64,000 nucleotides of DNA from Amycolatopsis nigrescens CSC17Ta-90 (lineage in GTDB: Bacteria; Actinomycetota; Actinomycetes; Mycobacteriales; Pseudonocardiaceae), in NCBI RefSeq assembly GCF_000384315.1, contig NZ_ARVW01000001.1, positions 8,601,001-8,665,000 on the forward strand, given 5' to 3'. How positions within the stretch are numbered: position 1 is the stretch's first letter; every line of letters begins with the position of its first letter. Shown piece after piece: positions 57,985-64,000 of this stretch. The position numbers and the translations under genes are program-made. The notes under the pieces were generated by a model. It saw only the letters and a program-made list of their open reading frames with translations, did not search any database and was not told the origin of the DNA.

Positions 57985-59574
57985 GTGAAACGGTCACCTC
58001 AGAATCTTGCGGGACACCCGCACCCGATCGATGGGGGCATGCGCAAAAAGCCTCGCATGCCCCCATCTCAGCTTGTCTACGGCCTCGCGGCACTGCTCGG
58101 CGTCAGCCTGCTTCCGGTGCACGCCGAGGCCGAGCCGCCCGAGGCCGTGCTCACCTCGGCGGCCGAGCGGCTGCTCGACACCGAGCCGGCCCGCGTCCAC
58201 CGCGACCCGCACGACTCCTTCGCGCTGCGGCGGGTCACCGCCACCCCCGGCGGGCCCGGTTACGCGGCCTACGAGCGCTACCACCGCGGTCTGCCGGTGC
58301 GCGGTGGCGGGGTCGTGGTGGTCACCGACGCCGGCGGTCGGCTCCGGGACGTCGAGCTCGGTATGACCCGCCCGCTCACCGGGCTGCCGGTCCGACCCGC
58401 GATCACCGCCGTAGCGGCGGAGACGACCGCGAAGCAGGTGTCGGCCGCGGCCCACTCGGACGTCGTGGCGTCCGAGCTGGTGGTGCACGCAGTCGGCGCG
58501 CCACGGCTGGCCTGGGAGATCGTGATCACCGGAATGGCCGGCCGCGCACCGAGCCGGTCGCACGTATTCATCGACGCACGCACCGGCGAGCGCTTCGCCG
58601 GGTACGACGAGGTCAAGGCCGCCACCGGCCGCGGCGAGCACTACGGCGAGGTGCCGGTGGCCAGCCGCAAATGGGTCGACTACGAGCTGGTGGACCCGAG
58701 CCGCGGGTACGCGGACACCCAGTACTACCCCAGCCGGGCCACCTTCACCGACGAGGACGACCGCTGGGACGACGGATCCCCCGAGTTCGAAAAGCACGCC
58801 GTCGACGCGCACTACGGCACCAGGGTGTTCTGGGACATGCTCCGGGACCGGTTCGCGCGCAACGGTTTGGACGGCCGCGGCACGATGGTGCCGGTCGTCG
58901 TCGGCTGGGAGGAGACGAACGCCTACTTCAACAACATGGAGGTGGTGCTCGGGCGCAACGCCGACAACACCCGCCAGCTCACGGCTTTCGACGTGGTCGG
59001 CCACGAACTCGGCCACGCCGTCGACGCGACGACCGGCATGCCGCCCTCCGCGGCGCTGGAGTCCGGTGCGCTCGGCGAGGCCACCGGCGACATCTTCGGC
59101 GCGCTGACCGAAGCCCACGCCGCCCATCCCAGCGATCCCCCGGACTTCAGCGTCGGCGAGCTGGTGCACATCAACGGCGAGGGCTCCGGGGCGTTCCGGT
59201 TCATGTACCAGCCAAGCCTCGACGGCCGGTCCCCGGACTGCTACGGCGACCTGCCGGACGAGGTGCACTACGCGGCCGGACCGGCCAACCACTTCTTCTA
59301 CCTGCTGGCCAAGGGCACCAGCCCGGCCGGCGGCCCGGCCAGCCCGACCTGTGACGGTTCGGTCCACCCCGGACTCGGGGTCTGGGCGGCCGCCGAGATC
59401 TGGTACCACGCGCTGCACCGCAAGTTCGACTGGGACTACGGCTATTCCGACCTGCGCCGCTACACCCTGGCCGCGGCCATCGAACGCTACCCCGGCTGCG
59501 CCGAGTTCACCGCCGTCCGGAACGCCTGGAACGCGGTCGCCGTCCCAGCGGTGAACGACCCCAGCTGCACGTGA
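57985..59574 (+). CDS. secreted M4 (thermolysin family) metalloprotease
   Basis: A 529-residue preproenzyme: signal peptide with core LVYGLAALLGVSLLPVHAEA, FTP/propeptide (about 65-205), and catalytic domain with HELGH (340-344) and GALGEATGDIFG (Glu 365 third zinc ligand), proton donor His in GPANHFFYLLAKG. GTG 57985 has GGAG upstream. The hairpin element 58001-58071 is in frame inside the signal region and supplies residues 6-29, including MRKKPR; an ATG within it at 58039 would also give a good signal peptide but has no ribosome binding site. Acts outside the cell as protein-degrading enzyme. Confidence 0.9.
   Translation: MKRSPQNLAGHPHPIDGGMRKKPRMPPSQLVYGLAALLGVSLLPVHAEAEPPEAVLTSAAERLLDTEPARVHRDPHDSFALRRVTATPGGPGYAAYERYHRGLPVRGGGVVVVTDAGGRLRDVELGMTRPLTGLPVRPAITAVAAETTAKQVSAAAHSDVVASELVVHAVGAPRLAWEIVITGMAGRAPSRSHVFIDARTGERFAGYDEVKAATGRGEHYGEVPVASRKWVDYELVDPSRGYADTQYYPSRATFTDEDDRWDDGSPEFEKHAVDAHYGTRVFWDMLRDRFARNGLDGRGTMVPVVVGWEETNAYFNNMEVVLGRNADNTRQLTAFDVVGHELGHAVDATTGMPPSAALESGALGEATGDIFGALTEAHAAHPSDPPDFSVGELVHINGEGSGAFRFMYQPSLDGRSPDCYGDLPDEVHYAAGPANHFFYLLAKGTSPAGGPASPTCDGSVHPGLGVWAAAEIWYHALHRKFDWDYGYSDLRRYTLAAAIERYPGCAEFTAVRNAWNAVAVPAVNDPSCT
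58001..58071. repeat. dispersed ~70-bp hairpin element, copy B (inverted)
   Basis: Reverse complement of 22944-23013 with one extra A in the loop. Here it lies in frame in the signal-peptide region of the M4 protease gene. CTCAG occurs at both ends (57998-58002 and 58067-58071), giving a 5-bp direct repeat that might be a target duplication, although copy A does not show it. Confidence 0.85.
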
Positions 59575-59671
59575 AGATCGCCACACCCGCTGACGGCCGC
59601 GGCCGTCGCGGCGGCGAGCGTGAGAGTCTCCGGGTGCGGCCGTCGGTCGCGGCTACGGAGGAAGGTCAGCG

Positions 59672-60454
59672 ATGCAGCGGTCGTCAGCAGGTTCATACGG
59701 TTTCGTCGGTACGGGCGAGATCACCGCGGCCATCGTGGCGGGTCTCAGCGCCGATGTCGCCGATCCTCCCGCAGTGCTGTTGTCGCCGCGCAGCAGGGAG
59801 ACCGGGCGTGACCTGGCCGCGCGGTTCCCGAACGTGCGGGTCTGCGGCAGCAACCAGGAGGTGCTGGACAACGCGGCGGCGGTGGTGCTGGCGGTGCGGC
59901 CGCAGATCGTCCGCGAAGTCGTCGCGGAGTTGTCGTTCCGGCCGGAGCACGTGGTGCTGAACGCGGTGGCGGGAGTGCGGTTGGCGCAGCTGCGGGAGTG
60001 GGTGGCGCCGGCCGGTGCCGTTGTCCGGACGATCCCGCTGCCGCAGGCGGTACGCCGCCGGAGTCTGACCGTCATGTACCCGGACCATGCCGTCGCCCGT
60101 GACCTGTTCGATCGTGTGGGTGGGGTGCTGGTCCCGGGCACGGAAGAGGTGCTGGAGGCGTTCAGCGCGGCGACGTCGACCTTCGCCACCCACCTCGACT
60201 ACCTCGCCACCATCGCGGCTTGGCTGGCCGAGCACGGGGCCGAACCGGAGGACGCGTCGGCCTACATCGCGCACGTTTTCGGTCAGCTGGGCCGTTCCCT
60301 GCTGGAGCGGACGGATTCGCTCGCCGCGCTCGCCGGTGAGCACATGACCGTGGGCGGCATCAACGAACAGCTCATGACCGACCTGCGCGGCGAGGGCGTG
60401 CCCGACGCGGTGCGGCGTGCCCTGGACCGGGTGCTGGCCCGCCTGCGCGACTAG
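59672..60454 (+). CDS. pyrroline-5-carboxylate reductase-like protein
   Basis: A 260-residue P5CR family protein: N-terminal YGFVGTGEITAAIVAGL, AVRPQIVREVVAEL, VRTIPLPQAVRR and C-terminal HMTVGGINEQLMTDLR (family: TxPGGTTxxAL). The altered C-terminal motif and short size suggest a proC paralogue rather than the housekeeping enzyme. GAAGG precedes the ATG. Overlaps the convergent lipase gene by 4 nt. Confidence 0.87.
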   Translation: MQRSSAGSYGFVGTGEITAAIVAGLSADVADPPAVLLSPRSRETGRDLAARFPNVRVCGSNQEVLDNAAAVVLAVRPQIVREVVAELSFRPEHVVLNAVAGVRLAQLREWVAPAGAVVRTIPLPQAVRRRSLTVMYPDHAVARDLFDRVGGVLVPGTEEVLEAFSAATSTFATHLDYLATIAAWLAEHGAEPEDASAYIAHVFGQLGRSLLERTDSLAALAGEHMTVGGINEQLMTDLRGEGVPDAVRRALDRVLARLRD

Positions 60455-61605
60455 CGCAGTGGCGGCGAGTGCTGTGCCGCGGGGGTGAACAGCTCGCGCA
60501 CGAACTGCGTGGTGTCGGGCAGTGCGGCGGCGAGGGTGCCGGAGTGGTCGGCGGGATAGCTGCGGTAGGTGTGGGGCTGCTGGTTGGCGGCGAGGTCGTC
60601 GACGAGGCGCTGGGTCAGGAACGGGTACACGGTCTTGTCCTCGGTGCCTTGGGCGATGAAGACCGGCCGGTCGTAGCCGGTGGTCGGCACGTCGAAGATT
60701 TCGCCCCATGCCTGCTTGAACTCCGTGCCGAGCTGCCGGGTGAACAGCTCACCGAGCCCGATGCCTTCCAGGCGCTCGGCCATGTCGGTGTTGCAGAGGA
60801 CCTCCGCGTCGGCGACGACCTGGGTGCCCAGCGGGGTGAGGTAGGAGGCCAGGTCGAAATCGGGCCGTGCGGCGTGCAGCCCAGCCAGGATGTAGCTGAC
60901 CAGCATCGTCATCCCCGGGCTGAGCAGGGAGGGCGGGACCGACGGGCCGAGCACGGACACCAGCCCGGCCAGGTTGGACGGCACGCCGTGCCCCACGGCA
61001 CCGCGGAAGTCCAGTTCCGGCGCGTACTCGGTGGCCAGGTTCGCGGTGAACAGGGCGGCATGCCCGCCTTGGGACTGCCCGATCGAGGCCCAGTGTGCGG
61101 AGAGCGCGGGCGCGACGGTCCGCGCGGCGCGGACCATGTCGATCACGCCGTACGCCTCGACCTTGCCGTCCAGATACGGGTGCACGCCTGGCGTGCCAAG
61201 GCCGGCGTAGTCGGTGGCCACGATCGCGTAGCCCTTGGCGAGCCACGCGGCCAGGAATTCGGTGTCACGCGGGCTGCCGACCGTGGCGGAGGGCGCGCAC
61301 GCGTCGCCGAGGCCGGTGGTGCCGTGCGCCCAGGAGAGCACCGGCCAGCCCGCTGCGGGCGGGGCGCCCTGCGGCAGATACACCGCGCCGCTCACCAGGG
61401 CGGGACGGTCACCGAGGCCGGTGGACCAGTAGCTGACCCGGTTCGCCTCGCCGGTCCCGGGCAGCCACTGTTCGGGTGGCAGTGGCGTCACGCTTTCCAC
61501 CTCGCCCGGCTGCTCGGCGGGCAGGGCCGAGGCCGCGGGGGCACCGGGCAGGACGGTCAGCAGGGCGACCAGTACCGCGGCCACCCTCGCACGAACACCA
61601 CGCAT
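60451..61605 (-). CDS. secreted lipase/esterase (secretory lipase family)
   Basis: A 384-residue exported alpha/beta hydrolase: signal peptide (GAPAASALPA), oxyanion SWAHGTTGLGDACAPS, VATDYAGLGTPGVHPYLDG, nucleophile GQSQGG (Ser 178), Asp in QGTEDKTVYP and His in PADHSGTL. Paralogue of 1214-2404. GGGGAG precedes ATG 61605. Confidence 0.9.
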   Translation of the reverse strand: MRGVRARVAAVLVALLTVLPGAPAASALPAEQPGEVESVTPLPPEQWLPGTGEANRVSYWSTGLGDRPALVSGAVYLPQGAPPAAGWPVLSWAHGTTGLGDACAPSATVGSPRDTEFLAAWLAKGYAIVATDYAGLGTPGVHPYLDGKVEAYGVIDMVRAARTVAPALSAHWASIGQSQGGHAALFTANLATEYAPELDFRGAVGHGVPSNLAGLVSVLGPSVPPSLLSPGMTMLVSYILAGLHAARPDFDLASYLTPLGTQVVADAEVLCNTDMAERLEGIGLGELFTRQLGTEFKQAWGEIFDVPTTGYDRPVFIAQGTEDKTVYPFLTQRLVDDLAANQQPHTYRSYPADHSGTLAAALPDTTQFVRELFTPAAQHSPPLR

Positions 61606-61788
61606 GGCCGCTCCCCGCCTTTCCACCGGAATATTCGGCGAGACTAAACCACCCGCGCGGTCGCGCCCATACCGAAAATCAAAATTGTCAATCGCGCACG
61701 ATTCCGGCGGCACGAATTCGTACCCTCGGACGATGACCGCGTGCGGCTGGGCCGTGGTGCGGGCCCAGCCGCTCGGTGACCCGGCAAG

Positions 61789-61851
61789 GCGATCTACCGC
61801 AAGATCGGTACCACCGGCCGGGACGAACTGATCGCGAATCTCGCCGGCTGA
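61789..61851 (+). pseudogene. 3' remnant of a LuxR-type regulator
   Basis: The frame ending at TGA 61849-61851 reads AIYRKIGTTGRDELIANLAG, matching the end of the intact LuxR protein in this window (VYRKTGLAGRDELAAVIAG). No earlier part of the gene remains. Confidence 0.6.
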
Positions 61852-61852
61852 C

Positions 61853-62428
61853 CTAGTTGCCCGCCGCCTCCGAGACGGTCATGGCGTCCAGGGTGGCCGT
61901 CATGTTCGGTTTGTCGGCGGATTCCTGGCCCGCGTCCACCGAATAGCCGAACGTCTGGTAGTACGCGATCAGTTTCCGGTAGTCGGCTTGAAGTTGCACC
62001 GATCGGTTGGTGGCCTTACCGGCCACGAATTTGTGGACCCCGAGCATCGTGCCCGCCGGAACAGACGTCGTCATTCGCGGGTCCTTCACGATCCCGGCCA
62101 GCTTGACCGGGGCATTCTGCTTCGGCCGGCGATCACTCGAACTGACGAGCGGAACATGATAGTGGAAGAAAACCAGAAAAGGTCCGCCATCGCTGTTGAC
62201 CGAGATCTTGCCGACATGCGTTTCGTGGCCGAACTTGGGGGCGACGACGAGCTTGAGCGCATCCCGCATCCCGTTGATCTGCGATCGGTAGGACTCCTGG
62301 CGTGCCATGCCTTCGACTTTGCTAGACCATTCTTTGAGGATGATGTCGACCGCCGGAACATCGGTGGCCAGTACGTCGACAGGTGGCTCGTTTGTCGCTT
62401 CGGTCAAGGCAACTGGCTGATCGGTCAT
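61853..62428 (-). CDS. hypothetical protein, unknown family
   Basis: A 191-residue soluble protein without signal peptide. It contains LKEWSSKVEGMARQESYRSQ, KISVNSDGGPFLVFFHYHVP and a C-terminal YQTFGYSVDAGQESADKPNM. Strand-rich middle and acidic N-terminus. No family recognised. GAAGGGCG precedes ATG 62428. Confidence 0.6.
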   Translation of the reverse strand: MTDQPVALTEATNEPPVDVLATDVPAVDIILKEWSSKVEGMARQESYRSQINGMRDALKLVVAPKFGHETHVGKISVNSDGGPFLVFFHYHVPLVSSSDRRPKQNAPVKLAGIVKDPRMTTSVPAGTMLGVHKFVAGKATNRSVQLQADYRKLIAYYQTFGYSVDAGQESADKPNMTATLDAMTVSEAAGN

Positions 62429-62560
62429 GGTTTCGCCCTTCAAGCGCACGACGGTGTGCGCGTCCCTCGCCAAGTGCAGGAGCAATGCTCCAGTACGGGC
62501 GGCTCAGGCGCCACCGACCAAACGGGTACCAACCGTCACGGCTCTGTTTCAAACCGCGCG

Positions 62561-63976
62561 TTACTCGTTGAGCGGTAACAATATTTCGAACCGGGTATCG
62601 CCGGGCTCCGATTCCACCCGCAACCGGCCGCCGTGCCGGTCGACGATGATCCGTCTGGAAATGTCCAGTCCCAGCCCGGTTCCTTCACCGGCGGGTTTCG
62701 TGGAAAAGAACGGCTCGAAGATCCGATCCCGTATCCCTGCCGGGATGCCCGGCCCGGTGTCGCGGATCTCGACCCGGACCAGGTCGTCCGTCCGGCCGGT
62801 GCGGATGGTGAGGGTGCCGGAGCCGCGCATCGCGGCGACCGCGTTGTCGATCAGGTTGGTCCACACCTGGTTGAGCTCCCCGGCGTAGGCCGGCACCGGG
62901 GGCAGCGAACGGTCGAACTCCCGCACCACCGTGACCCCGGCGCCGATCTTGCCGGTCAGCATCACCAGCGTGGACTCGAGCCCGTCGTGCACGTCGATCC
63001 ACTGGTGCGGCGCGCGATCCATCTGCGAATACTGCTTCGCCGCACCCACCAGCGCGGAGACGCGCTTGGTCGAATCCTCGATCTCCGCCATCAGCAGCTC
63101 GGTCTCCAGCGCGTAGGCCAGCCAGCGGACCGCGCCGTCGATCAGCGTGGCGCCCACCGAATCCAGCACCTGTTCCAGGCTTTCCGCGGTGAGCCCGGCC
63201 GCGGCGAAGATCGCCGCGAGGTCCCAGCCCTGCTCGATTTCGTGCGCCTCGAGCCAGTCACCGATCTCGTCCTCGCGGTCGGCCTGCCGCATCGCGGTCA
63301 GCGTTGGCGCCGAGGCCACCTCCTCGACCAGCCGCTCCTGCACGTCCAGCAGTTGTTCGAGCAGGTCCGGCTCGATGTCCTTCTTGGCCAGCAGCGCGAG
63401 CTTGTGCCGCATCCCGGCCACCCGCTCCCGCAGCGCCGCCGTCGCCCGCACCGCGGCGGCGGCCGGATTGTTGAGCTCGTGGGTCAACCCGGCGGACAGT
63501 TCGCCGAGCGCGAGCAGCCGCTGCCGGGACCCGATCACCGCGTCGCTGTTGCGCCAGCCGAGGAACATGCCCTCCAGCAGGTGCGTCGCCATCGGGAACC
63601 ACTCGCCGAACCGGGCCGCGAACTGCTCGGCGGGCAAGGTGAGAAAGGTCAGGTCGCTGACCGCGTGCACCGACGCCGAGTAGCGCTGCTCGCCCCGCTG
63701 GCCCATGAAGAACTGGGTCGCGCCGCAGTAGGCGCCGCGCTGGTCGGAGCGGATCAGTTCCAGCTCGCTGCCACCGACCAGCCTGGTCAGCCGCAGCGCG
63801 CCGGAGAGCAGCACGTAGAAGCAGGTGGCGGGCTCGCCCTCGCGGATGATCGCGGTGCCGGCCGGGTAGTCCTCCCGCACGGCGTGCTCCAGTACCCAGT
63901 CGAGCTGATCGTCGGCGAGCCGCTCGAACAGGAACAGCTCACGCAGGAACTCGCGGGTCAGCGGCGGTGTGCTCAT
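62561..63976 (-). CDS. sensor histidine kinase with cyclic-nucleotide-binding domain
   Basis: A 471-residue soluble kinase: cNMP-binding/Crp-like fold at 10-130 (IIREGEPATCFYVLLSGALR), HisKA-like region with GELSAGLTHELNNPAAAAVR (His 166), and HATPase with NLIDNAVAAM (N box), DTGPGIP and GTGLGLDIS. No membrane segment, so it senses an intracellular signal. The ATG overlaps the stop of an upstream gene (ATGA), which reads VHRYLEQQ at its end and is likely a thioredoxin-reductase-type flavoprotein; these two families are often paired. Confidence 0.9.
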   Translation of the reverse strand: MSTPPLTREFLRELFLFERLADDQLDWVLEHAVREDYPAGTAIIREGEPATCFYVLLSGALRLTRLVGGSELELIRSDQRGAYCGATQFFMGQRGEQRYSASVHAVSDLTFLTLPAEQFAARFGEWFPMATHLLEGMFLGWRNSDAVIGSRQRLLALGELSAGLTHELNNPAAAAVRATAALRERVAGMRHKLALLAKKDIEPDLLEQLLDVQERLVEEVASAPTLTAMRQADREDEIGDWLEAHEIEQGWDLAAIFAAAGLTAESLEQVLDSVGATLIDGAVRWLAYALETELLMAEIEDSTKRVSALVGAAKQYSQMDRAPHQWIDVHDGLESTLVMLTGKIGAGVTVVREFDRSLPPVPAYAGELNQVWTNLIDNAVAAMRGSGTLTIRTGRTDDLVRVEIRDTGPGIPAGIRDRIFEPFFSTKPAGEGTGLGLDISRRIIVDRHGGRLRVESEPGDTRFEILLPLNE

Positions 63977-64000
63977 TGCTGCTCCAGGTAGCGGTGCACG
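63973..64000 (-). CDS. 3' end of a gene leaving the right edge (probably thioredoxin-reductase type)
   Basis: Only the last eight codons are inside: VHRYLEQQ then TGA, overlapping the histidine kinase start by 4 nt. Thioredoxin-reductase-like proteins of actinomycetes often end AVHxYL-, and they commonly precede cNMP-domain kinases; identity is inferred from this context. Confidence 0.45.

Noticed and set aside
57998..58071. CTCAG at both ends of hairpin copy B as proven target-site duplication
   Set aside because: In copy A only one end carries this pentamer (as CTGAG on the plus strand), so the right CTCAG is probably part of the element and the left one a coincidence.
1..64000. tRNA, rRNA, riboswitch and prophage signals
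   Set aside because: No stretch with the conserved tRNA arms, rRNA-like sequence, integrase or phage structural gene was recognised on either strand.

Overview
The window is 64 kb of very GC-rich DNA with a dense, mostly secretory and regulatory gene set: Tat and lipoprotein signal peptides, a eukaryote-type Ser/Thr kinase with an extracellular domain, ECF sigma factor, WXG100/YbaB genes, a DUF222-HNH (13E12-type) gene, many TetR/PadR/MarR/LysR regulators. This points to an actinomycete, most likely of the order Pseudonocardiales (Amycolatopsis-like). The genus is inferred from gene style, not proven. No rRNA, tRNA, CRISPR array, prophage or intact insertion sequence was recognised.

Layout. 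0-0.6 kb: decayed DNA with the 3' end of an AraC-type regulator. 0.6-2.4 kb: GNAT acetyltransferase and a secreted lipase. 2.5-7.5 kb: a minus-strand operon TetR / SDR / acyl-CoA synthetase / Baeyer-Villiger-type monooxygenase with two palindromic operators, resembling mycobacterial mymA-type fatty-acid or sterol-modifying clusters. 7.6-9.3 kb: ECF sigma factor with a SnoaL-like tail, and a RibD/DHFR-like reductase. 9.5-11.9 kb: PadR / DUF1048 / DUF1048 / serine beta-lactamase-like hydrolase operon behind a perfect palindrome. 12-14.8 kb: MarR-like regulator divergent from a three-gene ABC exporter. 15-16.8 kb: Ser/Thr kinase. 16.8-21.8 kb: a zinc uptake locus of the Azt type (ATPase divergent from permease, two AztD-like metallochaperone lipoproteins and a TroA-type binding protein) with a Zur-box-like site in the divergent promoter. 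22-25.1 kb: M23 endopeptidase, XRE-type regulator and a cutinase related to PET hydrolases. 25.6-27.3 kb: ferredoxin-type reductase and a 27-residue peptide gene with a strong ribosome binding site and hairpin terminator. 27.3-31.8 kb: AraC regulator with a divergent saccharopine-dehydrogenase-like gene, GNAT, SnoaL-like protein, PadR, SGNH hydrolase.

31.8-35.0 kb: a four-gene ESX/WXG100-like block (538-residue Ser-rich protein, DcrB/LpqN-like protein, YbaB-like protein, WXG100-like protein) flanked by a 47-bp direct repeat; this is the best candidate for an undescribed system. 35.1-39.2 kb: a carbohydrate ABC importer with a GH172 (DUF2961) glycosidase. 39.2-46.2 kb: LuxR, I36-type inhibitor, LysR, class III CoA-transferase, secreted beta-propeller-like protein, TetR with an NAD-epimerase-like target gene. 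46.5-51.8 kb: DUF222-HNH, aldo/keto reductase with a TetR regulator, PHB-depolymerase-like esterase with a divergent PucR-type regulator. 51.8-56 kb: MerR with a beta-lactamase-like gene sharing a classic MerR promoter; DUF3159-like membrane protein, FAD monooxygenase and its TetR. 56-64 kb: LysR, trypsin-like protease, M4 metalloprotease, P5C reductase, secreted lipase, unknown protein, and a cNMP-domain histidine kinase translationally coupled to a gene that leaves the window.

Two dispersed repeats stand out. A ~70-bp hairpin element occurs at the stop codon of the M23 peptidase gene and, inverted, in frame inside the signal-peptide region of the M4 peptidase gene 35 kb away. The 47-bp repeat described above also overlaps two stop codons. 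The region is rich in secreted esterases (two secretory lipases, cutinase, PHB-type esterase, SGNH hydrolase) and in small regulator/operator/target units, several with perfect palindromic operators that can be read directly.
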